Shown: positions 36,216 to 46,732, counted from the stretch's first letter. The stretch: 48,470 bases of DNA from Brevibacterium linens ATCC 9172 (GCF_900169165.1 NZ_FXYY01000024.1:1-48470), one strand, 5' to 3'. Made by a program: numbers and translations. Notes: generated by a model from the letters alone, not told the origin.

Positions 36216-37388
36216 TCAGAGTCCGAGTTCGCGGGCGATGAGCATGAGCTGGACCTCGGTGGTGCCTTCGCCGACTTCGAGGATCTTCGAGTCGCGGTAG
36301 TGGCGGGCGACGAGGTATTCGTTCATGAAGCCGTAGCCGCCGTGGATCTGGGTGGCGTCGCGAGCATTGTCCATGGCTGCTTCGCCGGCGATCATCTTCG
36401 CAATGGCGGCTTCCTTCTTGAACGGCAGTCCGGCGAGCATCCGCGAAGCCGCGAGGTAGTACGCCGACCGGGCGGCGACGACGCGGGCTTCCATGCGGGC
36501 GATCTTGAAGGAGATGCCCTGGAAGTCGGCGATCGGCTTGCCGAAGGCCTGGCGTTCCTTCGCGTACTTCACGGATTCGTCGACGCAGCCCTGGGCGGCG
36601 CCGACGGACAGGGCACCCACGGCGATGCGGCCCTCGTCGAGGATGCGCAGGAAGTTCGCGTAGCCGCGTCCGCGCTCGCCGAGCAGGTTCTCTTCGGGCA
36701 CCTGCACATTGTCGAAGGTCAGCGGGTGCGTGTCCGAGGAGTTCCAGCCGACCTTGTCATAGGCCGGTTCGGCGGTGAAGCCAGGGGTGCCGGTCGGGAT
36801 CATGATCGTCGAGATCTCCGGGACTTCGCGGCCCGAACCAGAGGATCGGGTTCCGGTCACGGCGGTGGCGGTGACCAGGCGGGTGATGTCGGTGCCGGAG
36901 TTCGTGATGAAGCACTTGCTGCCGTTGATCGTCCAAGTCCCGCTCTCCAGCGTGGCCTTGGTCCGGGTGCCGCCGGCATCCGATCCGGCCTCGGGTTCGG
37001 TCAGGCCGAAGGCGGCCAGGCCAGAGGCGTCGGTGAGCTTCGGCAGCCATTCCTTCTTCTGCTCTTCGGTGCCGAAGCGGTAGATCGGCATCGCTCCGAG
37101 CGAGACCCCGGCCTCGAGGGTGATGGCCAGGGACTGGTTGACCCGGCCGAGTTCTTCGATGGCCAGGCACAGGGCGAAGTAGTCGCCGCCCATGCCGCCG
37201 TACTCTTCGTCGAAGGGCAGGCCGAAGAGTCCCATCTCGCCCATCTTCGCAACGAGGTCGTAGGGGAACTCGTGCTTGGCGTCGAGTTCGGCTGAGACGG
37301 GTGCGACCTCTTCGTCGGCGAATTTCGCGACACCTTGACGCAGGTCGTCGTATTCTTCGGGCAGCATTCCCGGAACAAAGGTTTCCAT
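36216..37388 (-). CDS. Acyl-CoA dehydrogenase (FadE19/isovaleryl-CoA dehydrogenase-like)
   Basis: The 390-residue flavoprotein has the family segments LTEPEAGSDAGGTRTKA, the FITNSGTD strand, VGALSVGAAQGCVDESVKYAKERQAFGKPIADFQG and TQIHGGYGFMNEYLVARHYRDSKILEVGEGTTEVQ. It follows methylcrotonyl-CoA carboxylase genes, so isovaleryl-CoA is the expected substrate. The start at 37388 has GGGGAGG five bases upstream; the open frame before it is shadow. The Mycobacterium equivalent (fadE19) is followed by MaoC and citE genes; here those lie 5 kb further on. Confidence 0.93.
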   Translation of the reverse strand: METFVPGMLPEEYDDLRQGVAKFADEEVAPVSAELDAKHEFPYDLVAKMGEMGLFGLPFDEEYGGMGGDYFALCLAIEELGRVNQSLAITLEAGVSLGAMPIYRFGTEEQKKEWLPKLTDASGLAAFGLTEPEAGSDAGGTRTKATLESGTWTINGSKCFITNSGTDITRLVTATAVTGTRSSGSGREVPEISTIMIPTGTPGFTAEPAYDKVGWNSSDTHPLTFDNVQVPEENLLGERGRGYANFLRILDEGRIAVGALSVGAAQGCVDESVKYAKERQAFGKPIADFQGISFKIARMEARVVAARSAYYLAASRMLAGLPFKKEAAIAKMIAGEAAMDNARDATQIHGGYGFMNEYLVARHYRDSKILEVGEGTTEVQLMLIARELGL

Positions 37389-37435
37389 TGTTTCCTCCCC
37401 GCTTGTGGCGTGGTTGTGGTGTGAGTGGCTGGTGA

Positions 37436-39466
37436 CTATTCGGCGGCGTCTGCGACGGCCTCGGCTGCGGCTTCGTCGACGACCGTGGCGAGCACCTCGT
37501 CGAGGGCGACCTGGGCGCCTTCGACGGCGGTGACGGTGACGATTCCGGCTGCGGGTGCGGTGAGCACGTGCTCCATCTTCATCGCCTCGACGACGACGAT
37601 CGGGTCTCCCTGTTCCACTGCGTCCCCGGTCTCGACCTTGATGTCGACGACGGAGCCGGGCATCGGTGCGAGCACCTCGGCGCCTTCGAGTCCCGGTGTC
37701 AGGGACGAATCGGCCAATGGCCGGTTGAAGACGTGGATCCCGGTGTCGGTGCTCACCCAGATGCTGCGGTCGCGGGCATCGGAGAAGATCCGGGCGGTGT
37801 GCTGGATCCCGTCGAGGGTGACGTGCCACAGTCCGTCGTCATCGACGTCGACGGCTCCCGCGCGAGCCTCGACTTCGGCTGTCCGTCCTCCGGCGGCCAG
37901 GGTGACCGTGGGGCGGAAGTCCGGGCGTGAGGTGCGCCAGGCGCTGGGTCCTGCCCACGCCGAGGCGGTCGACCGATTCGCCGACAGGTCGGCGGCTGTG
38001 ACCGGTCCCGTCAGGGTCGTGCCTGCCGCTCCCCCGGTGACCGTGACGGCGGCGGCTGCCAGCTGCGCGTGGGTCTCACCGGAGGTGTGCGCCAGCTGAT
38101 CCTCGCCGAGGTTGTCGATGAGTGAGGTGTCGAGCTCGCCGGCGACCACCTCGGGCAGGCTCATGAGGGTGCGCAGGAAGTCGATGTTCGTCACGATTCC
38201 CGGAACCGCCGAGGCGGCGAGCGCGGAATCGAGGCGGGCGATGGCTTGGGCGCGGTCATCGGCGCGGACGATGAGCTTGGCGATCATCGGGTCGTAGTCC
38301 GAGGCGATGGTCTGCCCGGCTTCGAGCCCGGCGTCGACGCGGATGCCCTCCCCGTCCGGGAAGACGACGTCGAGGGCGCGACCGCCGGTGGGCAGGAATC
38401 CGCGCGAGGGGTCCTCGGCGTAGATTCTCGCTTCGATCGAGTGCCCGGTCAGCGTGATGGCGTCCTGGGTCAGCGGCAGCTCTTCGCCCGCGCCGACGCG
38501 CAGCTGGAGTTCGACGAGGTCGACTCCGGTGACCTCCTCGGTGACGGGGTGTTCGACCTGCAGTCGAGTGTTCATCTCCATGAAGAAGAACTCGTCGGGG
38601 CGGTCGGCCCCGACGATGAATTCGACGGTGCCGGCTCCGACGTAGCCGACGGATTTCGCGGTCTCGCAGGCGGCCTGGCCGATTCGGGCGCGGGTCTCTT
38701 CGTCCAGCAGCGCCGAGGGAGCTTCTTCGATGACCTTCTGATGGCGGCGCTGCAGGGAGCATTCGCGTTCGCCGAGGTGGACGACGTTGCCGTGCGCGTC
38801 CGCCATGATCTGGACTTCGATATGGCGCGGGGTGGCGACGAGGCGTTCGAGGAACAGCGTGTCGTCGCCGAAGGAGCTCGCGGCTTCACGGCGGGCGGTG
38901 ACCAGCGCCTCGGCGAGCTTGCCGGCCTCGAAGACCGCGTGCATGCCCTTGCCGCCGCCACCGGCGGAGGGCTTGATGAGCACGGGGAAGCCGATGTCCG
39001 ACGAGGCGGCGATGAGGGACTCGTCGCTCATCGCGGCGTCCTTCGTGCCGGGAACGAGCGGCACGCCGCGGGAGGACACGGCCTGCTTCGCGGTAATCTT
39101 GTCGCCCATCGTCCGAATCGCCTCGGCTCCGGGGCCGAGGAAGACGATTCCCGCCTCGGCGCAGGCGGCGGAGAACTCGGCGTTCTCCGACAGGAATCCG
39201 TAGCCGGGGTGGATGGCTTCGGCTCCCGTGGCCTGTGCGGCGGCGATGACCTTGTCGATGCGCAGGTAGGACTCGGACGCGGCCGCCGGGCCCAGGTGGA
39301 CCGCGGTGTCGGCGGCCCTGACATGGGCCGCTTGGGCGTCGGCGTCGGAGTAGACGGCGACAGTGCGGATGCCGAGGCGGCGGCAGGTGCGGATGACGCG
39401 CAGGGCGATCTCGCCGCGGTTGGCGATGAGGACTGTTGTGAACATTTTCGTCATGGTGGGGCTCAC
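37436..39466 (-). CDS. accA1: Biotin-dependent acyl-CoA carboxylase alpha subunit (AccA1-like)
   Basis: The 676-residue subunit has the biotin carboxylase domain: [48 protein letters not shown] (ATP-binding), [23 protein letters not shown]. The C-terminal biotin-carrier domain carries EAMKM (Lys630). Next to an accD1-type subunit and an isovaleryl-CoA dehydrogenase, it is probably methylcrotonyl-CoA carboxylase. The GTG 39466 start overlaps the accD stop (GTGA); ATG 39454 or 39445 would also fit the family start. Confidence 0.95.
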   Translation of the reverse strand: MSPTMTKMFTTVLIANRGEIALRVIRTCRRLGIRTVAVYSDADAQAAHVRAADTAVHLGPAAASESYLRIDKVIAAAQATGAEAIHPGYGFLSENAEFSAACAEAGIVFLGPGAEAIRTMGDKITAKQAVSSRGVPLVPGTKDAAMSDESLIAASSDIGFPVLIKPSAGGGGKGMHAVFEAGKLAEALVTARREAASSFGDDTLFLERLVATPRHIEVQIMADAHGNVVHLGERECSLQRRHQKVIEEAPSALLDEETRARIGQAACETAKSVGYVGAGTVEFIVGADRPDEFFFMEMNTRLQVEHPVTEEVTGVDLVELQLRVGAGEELPLTQDAITLTGHSIEARIYAEDPSRGFLPTGGRALDVVFPDGEGIRVDAGLEAGQTIASDYDPMIAKLIVRADDRAQAIARLDSALAASAVPGIVTNIDFLRTLMSLPEVVAGELDTSLIDNLGEDQLAHTSGETHAQLAAAAVTVTGGAAGTTLTGPVTAADLSANRSTASAWAGPSAWRTSRPDFRPTVTLAAGGRTAEVEARAGAVDVDDDGLWHVTLDGIQHTARIFSDARDRSIWVSTDTGIHVFNRPLADSSLTPGLEGAEVLAPMPGSVVDIKVETGDAVEQGDPIVVVEAMKMEHVLTAPAAGIVTVTAVEGAQVALDEVLATVVDEAAAEAVADAAE

Positions 39467-41076
39467 ATTCTGAAGACGCCGTAGCCGCTGGCATTCAGCG
39501 GGCGTTCCATCGGTCCGAAGCGGGCAAGGTCGAGGGCCAGGGAGAGCACCTGGCGGGTGTCACCGGGTTCGATGATTCCGTCATCCCACAGACGTGCCGT
39601 CGAGTAGTACGGGTTGCCCTGGGCTTCGTACTGGTCACGGATGGGCTGCTTGAAGGTGTCTTCGGCCTCTGCGCTCCACTCTTCGCCGCGAGCTTCGAGC
39701 TGGTCGCGTCTGACGGTGGAGAGCACGCTGGCGGCCTGTTCGCCGCCCATCACGGAGATGCGGGCATTGGGCCACATCCACAGGAAGCGCGGGGAGTACG
39801 CACGGCCGCACATCGAGTAGTTGCCGGCGCCGAAGGAGCCGCCGATGACGACGGTGAACTTCGGGACGCGGGCGGTGGCGACGGCGTTGACCATCTTCGC
39901 GCCGTGTTTGGCGATGCCGCCGGCTTCGTAGTCGCGGCCGACCATGAATCCGGAGATGTTCTGCAGGAACACCAAGGGCATGCTGCGCTGGTCGCAGAGT
40001 TCGATGAAGTGGGCACCCTTCTGCGCGGATTCGCCGAAGAGGATGCCGTTGTTGGCGACGATCCCGACCGGATGTCCGTCGAGGTGAGCGAATCCGGTGA
40101 CGAGGCTCGTGCCGTATTCGGCTTTGAACTCGTGGAACTCGGATCCGTCGACGAGGCGCGCGATGACTTCGCGGACGTCGTACGGGGTGCGTGAGTCCAC
40201 GGGTACGACGGAGGTCAGCTCCTCAGGCGAGTGTGCCGGCATGCGAGGCTCGATGACGTCCCAGTTCGGGGTGCTCTTCGGTCCGAGAGTGGAGACGATG
40301 TCGCGCATGATCTCCAGCGCATGGGGGTCATTGGCTGCGAGGTGGTCGGTGACGCCGGAGACGCGGGAGTGCAGTGCGCCGCCGCCGAGTTCTTCGGCGG
40401 TGACCTCTTCACCTGTGGCGGCCTTGACCAGGGGTGGGCCGCCGAGGAAGATCGTGCCCTGTTCGGAGACGATGATCGATTCGTCGGCCATGGCCGGGAC
40501 GTAGGCGCCGCCGGCGGTGCAGGAGCCCATGACGGCGGCCAGCTGCGGGATGCCGGCAGCTGAGAGCGTCGCCTGGTTGAAGAAGATGCGGCCGAAGTGC
40601 TCACGGTCGGGGAAGACGTCGTCCTGGTTCGGCAGGTTCGCGCCACCGGAGTCGACGAGGTAGATGCACGGAAGGCTGTTCTCCTTGGCGACCTCCTGAG
40701 CCCGAAGGTGCTTCTTCACGGTCACCGGGTAGTAGGTGCCGCCCTTGACGGTGGCGTCATTGGCCACGATCACGCATTCGCGTCCGGCGACCCGGCCGAT
40801 GCCGGTGATGATTCCGGCTCCCGGGCTGGCGTCGTCGTACATGCCGCCCGCGGCCAGCGGGGAGAGTTCGAGAAAGGGAGTACCGGGGTCGAGGAGATGC
40901 TCGACGCGCTCACGCGGCAGCAGCTTGCCACGATCGATATGACGCTGCCTGGACTTCTCGGAACCGCCGCGGGCCGTTGCCGCAATGCGCTCCCGGAGTT
41001 CAGCGATGAGTTCGGCGTGGGCCTCGGAGTTGACCTGCCCCGTCGCCGGACTGACCGCAGTTCCCACTGCTCTCAT
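39463..41076 (-). CDS. accD1: Acyl-CoA carboxylase beta subunit (AccD1/methylcrotonyl-CoA type)
   Basis: The 537-residue carboxyltransferase begins the operon. It has [30 protein letters not shown], [67 protein letters not shown] and [38 protein letters not shown]. The [20 protein letters not shown] segment is the methylcrotonyl-CoA carboxylase mark. It has its own promoter region, shared with the divergent TetR gene. Confidence 0.96.
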   Translation of the reverse strand: MRAVGTAVSPATGQVNSEAHAELIAELRERIAATARGGSEKSRQRHIDRGKLLPRERVEHLLDPGTPFLELSPLAAGGMYDDASPGAGIITGIGRVAGRECVIVANDATVKGGTYYPVTVKKHLRAQEVAKENSLPCIYLVDSGGANLPNQDDVFPDREHFGRIFFNQATLSAAGIPQLAAVMGSCTAGGAYVPAMADESIIVSEQGTIFLGGPPLVKAATGEEVTAEELGGGALHSRVSGVTDHLAANDPHALEIMRDIVSTLGPKSTPNWDVIEPRMPAHSPEELTSVVPVDSRTPYDVREVIARLVDGSEFHEFKAEYGTSLVTGFAHLDGHPVGIVANNGILFGESAQKGAHFIELCDQRSMPLVFLQNISGFMVGRDYEAGGIAKHGAKMVNAVATARVPKFTVVIGGSFGAGNYSMCGRAYSPRFLWMWPNARISVMGGEQAASVLSTVRRDQLEARGEEWSAEAEDTFKQPIRDQYEAQGNPYYSTARLWDDGIIEPGDTRQVLSLALDLARFGPMERPLNASGYGVFRM

Positions 41077-41089
41077 TCCATCCTCATTT

Positions 41090-41109
41090 CAGTTAATGAT
41101 TCTTAACTG
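41090..41109. promoter_or_regulatory. TetR-type operator in the accD1/tetR intergenic region
   Basis: CAGTTAA-N6-TTAACTG is a perfect 7-bp inverted repeat in a 20-bp site. It begins just downstream of the -10 box of the accD1 promoter, at about +1, where a bound repressor would block transcription. The divergent TetR product is the obvious candidate ligand-responsive binder. Confidence 0.75.
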
Positions 41110-41115
41110 ACTGCT

Positions 41116-41144
41116 ATGATACTGCTCACAGGCAGAACTGACAA
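41116..41144 (-). promoter_or_regulatory. Promoter of the accD1-accA1-fadE19 operon
   Basis: On the minus strand TTGTCA (41144-41139), a 17-bp spacer and TATCAT (41121-41116) form a good housekeeping-type promoter. The predicted start lies near 41109, overlapping the palindromic operator. The site is 39 bp from the accD1 start codon. Confidence 0.7.
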
Positions 41145-41210
41145 CGCATGAGTTCGACCGCACCGACGTCTTCAGCGACGGCGGGCATCAGGCTCAGGGA
41201 AGGAGGCCGG

Positions 41211-41837
41211 ATGTCGATCTCGAACGAGGCCAAACCGACGGCGCGGGCAGCGGCGAAGGCGGCCAGACGCGAGCAGCTGCTCGAGGTCGCGAAGACGCTC
41301 TATGCCCGGCACGGCTTCCACGGTGTGCGCCTCGACGACCTGGGCAAAGGTGCGGGGATCTCGGCGCCGGCGGTCTACCGGCATTTCTCGTCGAAGGAGG
41401 CCGTGCTCGAGGAGCTGCTCGTCGGCATCTCCGCCTATCTGCAGTCCGGAGGTGAGGAGATCGTCTCCGCGGCCTGGGATACCGCCTCGGGGATCACCCC
41501 CACCGAGGCGGCTCAGACCCTGCGACGTCTCATCGACTTCCATGTCGACTTCGCCATGGGCGAGCCCGAGCTCATCCGCATTCAGGACCGCGACCTCGAA
41601 GCGCTGCCGGACGAATCGCGACGGACCGTGCGCCGCCTGCAGCGTGCCTATGTCAGCCGGTGGGCAGAAGTCGTCGAGGCCGCCCACCCGGCGTGGACTC
41701 TGGAATCGGCCACTGTGCGCGTGCATGCGGCGTTCGGGATGATGAATTCGACCCCGCACCAGGCTCGTCGCTCCAGCGCCGAGGTGGTCGGGGTCGAATT
41801 GCGCGCCGCAGCGGCCGCGGCGCTGGGACTCAGCTGA
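41211..41837 (+). CDS. TetR-family transcriptional regulator
   Basis: The 208-residue regulator has an N-terminal helix-turn-helix: RREQLLEVAKTLYARHGFHGVRLDDLGKGAGISAPAVYRHFSSKEAVLEELL (about residues 19-71). The C-terminal ligand domain is helical. ATG 41211 follows AAGGAGG at a good spacing; the ATG at 41148 lacks one. It is divergent from accD1, the usual place for a regulator of this operon (compare Rv2506 in M. tuberculosis). The effector is likely an acyl-CoA of the leucine pathway, by inference. Confidence 0.9.
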   Translation: MSISNEAKPTARAAAKAARREQLLEVAKTLYARHGFHGVRLDDLGKGAGISAPAVYRHFSSKEAVLEELLVGISAYLQSGGEEIVSAAWDTASGITPTEAAQTLRRLIDFHVDFAMGEPELIRIQDRDLEALPDESRRTVRRLQRAYVSRWAEVVEAAHPAWTLESATVRVHAAFGMMNSTPHQARRSSAEVVGVELRAAAAAALGLS

Positions 41838-41860
41838 TCACCGGATCAGCCGAGTCCCGC

Positions 41861-41884
41861 CTCGGCGATATTTCGATCACCGAG
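41861..41884. terminator. Hairpin between convergent tetR and oxidoreductase genes
   Basis: CTCGGCGAT (41861-41869) pairs with ATCACCGAG (41876-41884) with one mismatch and a 6-nt loop. It lies between two convergent stop codons, but no strong U-tract is seen on either side. Confidence 0.4.
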
Positions 41885-41901
41885 GACGGTATAGCCGATA
41901 T

Positions 41902-42822
41902 TCAGGGCACGATGACGAGCTTGCCGCGGACGTGTCCGGTGGCGCTGTCCTTGAAGGCCTGGGGGACATCGTCGAGGCCGTAGGTGCCGGCGACGGCGAC
42001 CGTGAGTTTCCCTTCGTCGGCGAGGCGGCCCAGGCGTGCGGTCTCGGAGCCGTCGGGACGCACCCAGATGTAGCGTCCGCCGTGCTCGGCCACGCTGGGA
42101 TCGGCCACCGAGGCGTGCGCCCCGCCCTCGGCGAGCACGGCCAGGGTGTCGTCGAGGACTCCCCCGACGAAGTCCGCGACCCCGTCGACCTTACCGCCGG
42201 CGGCCTCGAGGACACGCTCGACCAGACCGTCGCCGTAGGTCACGGGTTCAGCGCCGAGCCCACGCAGGTACTCGTGGTTAGCTTCAGAGGCGGTGCCGAT
42301 GACGCGTGCTCCGGCCGCCCGGGCGATCTGCACGGCGAAACTGCCCACTCCCCCGGATGCTCCGTGGATGAGCACGGTCTTGCCCTCCAGGTCGCCGAGG
42401 GAATCGAGGATCCGCAGAGCGGTGCCGCCGGCCAACGGCAGTCCGCCTGCCTGTTCCCAGCTCAGGCTCTTCGGCTTCGCGGCTACGGCATGAACCGGCA
42501 CCGCGACCTTCTCGGCGAAGGTTCCGCCGCCGAGCACGTCCTTGCGCGCATAGGCGACGACTTCATCGCCGATGGAGAATTCCGGGGTGTCGAAGCCGAG
42601 TCCGATGACGACACCGGCGACGTCCCAGCCCGGGATGACAGGGAACTGCGTGGGCATGAACGGGTCGAGGTGCCCGCCGACGAGCTTCCAATCCACCGGG
42701 TTGACTCCGGCGGCCCTGACTTCGATGAGCACCGAGGCGGGCGGCAGCTTCGGATCGGGCAGCTCGCGGACGGTGATGTCGTCGAAGTTCTCGGTGTAGG
42801 CGTCATAGACGGCGGCACGCAT
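41902..42822 (-). CDS. Zinc-independent quinone oxidoreductase-like (MDR family) protein
   Basis: The 306-residue protein is a medium-chain dehydrogenase/reductase of the NADPH:quinone reductase type: AAGVNPVDWKLVGG, FPVIPGWDVAGVV, LPLAGGTALRILDSL and the nucleotide motif IHGASGGVGSFAVQIARAAGARVIGTAS. It lacks the zinc-binding Cys/His set of alcohol dehydrogenases. It probably detoxifies quinones or enones. It is monocistronic and has the most elaborate operator region of the window just upstream. Confidence 0.9.
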   Translation of the reverse strand: MRAAVYDAYTENFDDITVRELPDPKLPPASVLIEVRAAGVNPVDWKLVGGHLDPFMPTQFPVIPGWDVAGVVIGLGFDTPEFSIGDEVVAYARKDVLGGGTFAEKVAVPVHAVAAKPKSLSWEQAGGLPLAGGTALRILDSLGDLEGKTVLIHGASGGVGSFAVQIARAAGARVIGTASEANHEYLRGLGAEPVTYGDGLVERVLEAAGGKVDGVADFVGGVLDDTLAVLAEGGAHASVADPSVAEHGGRYIWVRPDGSETARLGRLADEGKLTVAVAGTYGLDDVPQAFKDSATGHVRGKLVIVP

Positions 42823-42827
42823 AGCAA

Positions 42828-42891
42828 TGGCCTTCCGGTAGATGTCAGTGACACTGAAGTCTCAGTGCCACTGAACAACACCGGAAGGCCA
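42828..42891. promoter_or_regulatory. Nested inverted repeat and tandem operators of the oxidoreductase gene
   Basis: A 12-bp inverted repeat, TGGCCTTCCGGT (42828-42839) and ACCGGAAGGCCA (42880-42891), encloses two operators, TCAGTGACACTGA (42845-42857) and TCAGTGCCACTGA (42862-42874), centred 17 bp apart. The inner arm, read on the minus strand, contains the GGAAGG ribosome site about 8 bases before ATG 42822, so folding of the leader would hide it. A HxlR-, MarR- or TetR-like regulator is plausible. Confidence 0.65.
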
Positions 42892-42961
42892 ACAGGCTAT
42901 TCCGGGGGCCGGCCCCGCCTCGGCGATCATGGGGTCAGGCAGGGCCTAGCTGACCTGCGAC

Positions 42962-45139
42962 TTATTCGTAGGTCTCCCCGGTCTTCGCGCGCTCGACCAG
43001 CGAGGCCGGCGGTGTGAAGTGCTCGCCGTACTTCGCAGCCAGATCATTCGCCCGGTCGACGAAGCCGGCCAGTCCGCCTTCGTACTGGTTGACGTACTGG
43101 AGCACGCCGCCGGTCCACGCGGGGAATCCGATGCCGAAGATCGAACCGATGTTCGCGTCCGGCACCGAGGTGAGCACACCCTCGTCGAGGCATTTGATCG
43201 TCTCGATCGCCTCGGCGAAGAGCATCCGCTCCTGCAGATCGGCGAAGGGCTGATCATTCGATCCCGATTCGTACTTCTCGCGCACACCGGCCCACAGCGT
43301 GGTGCGCTTGCCGTTCTCGTCGTAGTCGTAGAAGCCGGCGCCGTCCTTGCGTCCGGTCCGTCCCTGCTCGACCATCCAGTCGAAGACGGCTTCGGAGGGG
43401 TGGGCTATCCAGGTGCCGCCAGCGGCCTCGACCGCGTCGCGGGTCTCCTTGTTGATCTTCTGCGACAGGGTCAGCGTCAGCTCGTCGAGCAGCTGCAGGG
43501 CACCGGTGGGGTACCCGGCCTGCAGGGCCGCCTGTTCCACGCTGGCCGGTTCCACTCCCTCGCCCACGGCGGCGACCGCCTCGGCGATGAAGGTGCCGAT
43601 GACACGGGAGGTGAAGAATCCGCGGGAGTCGTTGACGACGATCGGAGTCTTCCGGATCTGCTGCACGAGGTCGAAGGTGCGGGCGAGGACCTCGTCGGAG
43701 GTGTTCTCACCGCAGATGATCTCGACCAGCGGCATCTTGTCGGCCGGCGAGAAGAAGTGGACGCCGATGAAGTCCTTGTCCCGGGTGACGCCCTTGGCCA
43801 GGTCGGTGATCGGCAGGGTCGAGGTGTTCGAACCGAGGACCGCATCAGGCTCGACGATGTCCTGGATCTCGCCGAACACCTTCTGCTTGAGATCGACGGA
43901 TTCGAAGACCGCTTCGATGACGAAGTCGACACCGGCGAAATCCTCGGCCGAGGCGCTCGGGGTGATCCGGTCGAGGACGGCCTGCGACTTCGCCTCGGTG
44001 GTCTTGCCCTTGGCCAGAGCCGATTCCTCTCGCTTGGCGGCGTAGGCCTTGCCCTTCTCCGCATTGGCGAGCTCGACGTCCTTGAGGACGACCTCGATAC
44101 CGGACTTCGCAGCGCTGTAGGCGATCGCGGCACCCATCATTCCGGCGCCGATCACGCCGAGCTTCTTCACCTGGCGGGGTGTGACACCGTCAGGGCGCGA
44201 GCCGCCGGAGTTGATGTGGCCGAGGTCGAAGAAGAACGCCTTGATCATGTTCTTCGCCACCGGTGTGTGGGTGACGTTGACGAAGTAGCGGGACTCGACC
44301 GTCAGCGCGGTGTCGATGTCGACCAGTGCGCCTTCGACCGCAGCGGCGACCACGGCTCGCGGAGCCGGCATCGGTGCACCCTTGCCCTGCTTGCGCAGCA
44401 GGGACGGCAGAGCGGGAAGCATCGCGCCGATCTTCGGCGAGGACGGCGAGCCACCCGGGATCTTGAAGCCCTTGACATCCCACGGCTGCACAGCCTCGGG
44501 GTTGGCCTTGATCCAGGCCTTGGCCTTGGATTCGAGTTCGGCCGCAGGAGCGAGTTCGTCGATGAGGCCGAGCGCCTGGGCGTCGGCGGCCTTGAACTTC
44601 GTCGACGGCAGGATGGTCTTCTGCAGCGCGGTCTGGATGCCGAGCATGCGCACCGACCGGGCGACTCCGCCCCCTCCTGGCAGCAGGCCGAGTGAGACCT
44701 CGGGGAAGCCGAAGCGGGCGCTCGGGTTGTCGTCGGCCGCGATCCGGTGGTGGGCGGCCAGAGCGAGTTCGAGTCCGCCGCCCAGGGCCGCGCCGCCGAG
44801 GGCGGCGACAACGGGTTTGCCGAAGGTCTCGAGTCGGCGCAGCACCTTCTTGAGGTGTTCGACAGCCTCGAATTCCTCTGCGGCATTGGCCGGGTCGGCT
44901 TCACGCAGCTTGTTGAGGTTGCCACCGGCGAAGAAGGTCTTCTTCGGCGAGGTGAGGACGACACCGCTGATGTCGTCGACATTGGCTTCGAGCCATTCCA
45001 CGGTCGCCTCGAGGGCGGCCGCGAAGTAGTCGTTCATGGTGTTGACCTTGGCGCCGGGCTCGTCGATGACGACGGTGACGATGCCATCGGCATCGGTGTT
45101 GCGCTGGTAGTCGGCAGCTGTGGTTTCAGTGTTCGTCAT
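42962..45139 (-). CDS. fadB: 3-Hydroxyacyl-CoA dehydrogenase/enoyl-CoA hydratase (FadB-like)
   Basis: The 725-residue fusion has an N-terminal enoyl-CoA hydratase domain ([29 protein letters not shown], then [16 protein letters not shown]) and a C-terminal NAD-dependent dehydrogenase ([73 protein letters not shown]). It performs the hydration and oxidation steps of beta-oxidation. The start at 45139 follows AAAGGG and lies one base after the fadA stop (TGACATG). The upstream frame is shadow. Confidence 0.96.
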   Translation of the reverse strand: MTNTETTAADYQRNTDADGIVTVVIDEPGAKVNTMNDYFAAALEATVEWLEANVDDISGVVLTSPKKTFFAGGNLNKLREADPANAAEEFEAVEHLKKVLRRLETFGKPVVAALGGAALGGGLELALAAHHRIAADDNPSARFGFPEVSLGLLPGGGGVARSVRMLGIQTALQKTILPSTKFKAADAQALGLIDELAPAAELESKAKAWIKANPEAVQPWDVKGFKIPGGSPSSPKIGAMLPALPSLLRKQGKGAPMPAPRAVVAAAVEGALVDIDTALTVESRYFVNVTHTPVAKNMIKAFFFDLGHINSGGSRPDGVTPRQVKKLGVIGAGMMGAAIAYSAAKSGIEVVLKDVELANAEKGKAYAAKREESALAKGKTTEAKSQAVLDRITPSASAEDFAGVDFVIEAVFESVDLKQKVFGEIQDIVEPDAVLGSNTSTLPITDLAKGVTRDKDFIGVHFFSPADKMPLVEIICGENTSDEVLARTFDLVQQIRKTPIVVNDSRGFFTSRVIGTFIAEAVAAVGEGVEPASVEQAALQAGYPTGALQLLDELTLTLSQKINKETRDAVEAAGGTWIAHPSEAVFDWMVEQGRTGRKDGAGFYDYDENGKRTTLWAGVREKYESGSNDQPFADLQERMLFAEAIETIKCLDEGVLTSVPDANIGSIFGIGFPAWTGGVLQYVNQYEGGLAGFVDRANDLAAKYGEHFTPPASLVERAKTGETYE

Positions 45140-45140
45140 G

Positions 45141-46349
45141 TCAGACCCTTTCGATGATCGTCGCGATGCCCATGCCTGCGCCGATGCACAGGGTGACGAG
45201 TCCACGCTTGAGGTCGCGGCGCTCGAGTTCGTCGAGGACAGTGCCCAGAATCATGGCGCCGGTGGCGCCCAGCGGGTGGCCCATGGCGATGGCTCCGCCG
45301 TTGACGTTGACCTTCTCATGAGGGATGTCGAGATCCTTCATCCACTTGAGCACGACTGCGGCGAATGCCTCGTTGAGTTCGAACAGATCGATGTCGTCGA
45401 CGGTCAGTCCCGCTTTGTCGAGGGCCTTTTTCGTCGCCGGGGTCGGACCGGTGAGCATGATGGTGGGTTCGGACCCGGTGACTGCGGTGGAGACGATGCG
45501 GGCGCGGGGCTTCATTCCCATCTTCTGACCGACCTCCTCATCGCCGAGGATGGCAAGCGCTGCGCCGTCGACGATTCCGGAGGAGTTTGCGGCGGTGTGG
45601 ACGTGGTCGATGGCTTCGACCCAGTGGTACTTCTGCAGAGCCACCTCGTCGAATCCGGTCTGTGCGGCGAGCTTAGCGAAGGCCGGTGGCAGCTGCGACA
45701 GCGATTCGACGGTCGATCCAGGACGCATGTGCTCATCGCGGTCGAGCACGGTGATGCCGTTGATGTCCTTGACCGGGATGATCGAATTTTCGAAGAGGCT
45801 GTTCTCCCAGGCCGCGGCGGCTCGCTTCTGCGATTCGGCGGCGAAGGCGTCCACGTCTGCACGGCTGAAGCCCTCGGTGGTGGCGATGAGGTCGGCACCG
45901 ATTCCCTGGGGCACGAAGTACGTGTCATAGTTCGTCGTCGGATCCTGCGCCCAGGCTCCGCCGTCGGATCCCAGCGGCACACGGGACATCGATTCGACGC
46001 CACCGGCGAGGACGAGGTTCTCGAATCCGGAGCCGACCTTCTGGGCGGCGATGTTGACGGCTTCGAGCCCGGAGGCGCAGAAGCGGTTGACCTGAACGCC
46101 GGCGACGGACTCGTCGAGGCCGGCGGCGATCGCGGCGACACGGGCGATGTCGCTGCCCTGTTCGCCGACTGGAGAGACGACGCCGAGGACGATGTCGTCG
46201 ATCTGGGAGTCGTCGAGGTCCGGATTGCGCTCGCGTACGGCGTCGATGAGGCCGGTGACGAGATCGATGGGCTTGACGCTGTGCAGCGCCCCGCCGCGGT
46301 TCTTACCGCGTGGGGTGCGCACTGCGTCATAGATGAACGCTTCGCTCAT
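45141..46349 (-). CDS. fadA: Acetyl-CoA acyltransferase (thiolase, FadA-like)
   Basis: This thiolase cleaves 3-ketoacyl-CoA. The 402-residue product has the acylation Cys in [11 protein letters not shown] (about residue 90), the GHPLGATGA motif and the proton-donor Cys in TLCIGAGMG. It begins the fadA-fadB operon, and homologues in M. tuberculosis (Rv0859-Rv0860) have the same order. Confidence 0.96.
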   Translation of the reverse strand: MSEAFIYDAVRTPRGKNRGGALHSVKPIDLVTGLIDAVRERNPDLDDSQIDDIVLGVVSPVGEQGSDIARVAAIAAGLDESVAGVQVNRFCASGLEAVNIAAQKVGSGFENLVLAGGVESMSRVPLGSDGGAWAQDPTTNYDTYFVPQGIGADLIATTEGFSRADVDAFAAESQKRAAAAWENSLFENSIIPVKDINGITVLDRDEHMRPGSTVESLSQLPPAFAKLAAQTGFDEVALQKYHWVEAIDHVHTAANSSGIVDGAALAILGDEEVGQKMGMKPRARIVSTAVTGSEPTIMLTGPTPATKKALDKAGLTVDDIDLFELNEAFAAVVLKWMKDLDIPHEKVNVNGGAIAMGHPLGATGAMILGTVLDELERRDLKRGLVTLCIGAGMGIATIIERV

Positions 46350-46732
46350 ATGTTCCTCACAGTCTGAGGGCCGTGCATGAGGTCTCGGCAGAGACCCCGG
46401 CGAACGGCCCGATGTTGGGTTCCTGTGTCAGCTTCACGATTGCCGCCGGTCCGATTCCGTGCTCGAACGCGCGTGGAGCGCGGGCGAGGTCGGACGGGAA
46501 TCGAGCTGACTGATCAATCGTTCAGTAGTGTGCCCTTCTATTGTCTACCAGTTTCCAGTGATGATCAACACATGGCATTCGAGCTGCTCGACGGGCCATC
46601 CCATCCGCACTCAGCCCCTCTTCCAGGCCCTCACCGGACCGCTGTCGAGGAGCGCCCGGAATGCCGATTAGCTTTGACAACAGAAGTGGTTATGATGAAT
46701 CGACTTATCAGTTCTGATCCCCCTGGAGAATC
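46350..46732. other. fadA / secreted-protein divergent intergenic region
   Basis: There is no gene in these 383 bp. Visible are a TetR-like site at 46509-46526 and a candidate promoter for the plus-strand gene: TATGAT (46691-46696) with a weak upstream TTAGCT, or TTGACA (46674-46679) at too short a spacing. CTGGAGA is a ribosome site before 46733. Confidence 0.5.
46509..46526. promoter_or_regulatory. Candidate TetR-type operator upstream of fadA
   Basis: ACTGATCAATCGTTCAGT has 5-bp inverted ends (ACTGA/TCAGT) and the CGTTCAGT half typical of actinobacterial TetR/PaaR-like sites. It lies 160 bp before the fadA start. No regulator gene is near. Confidence 0.4.
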
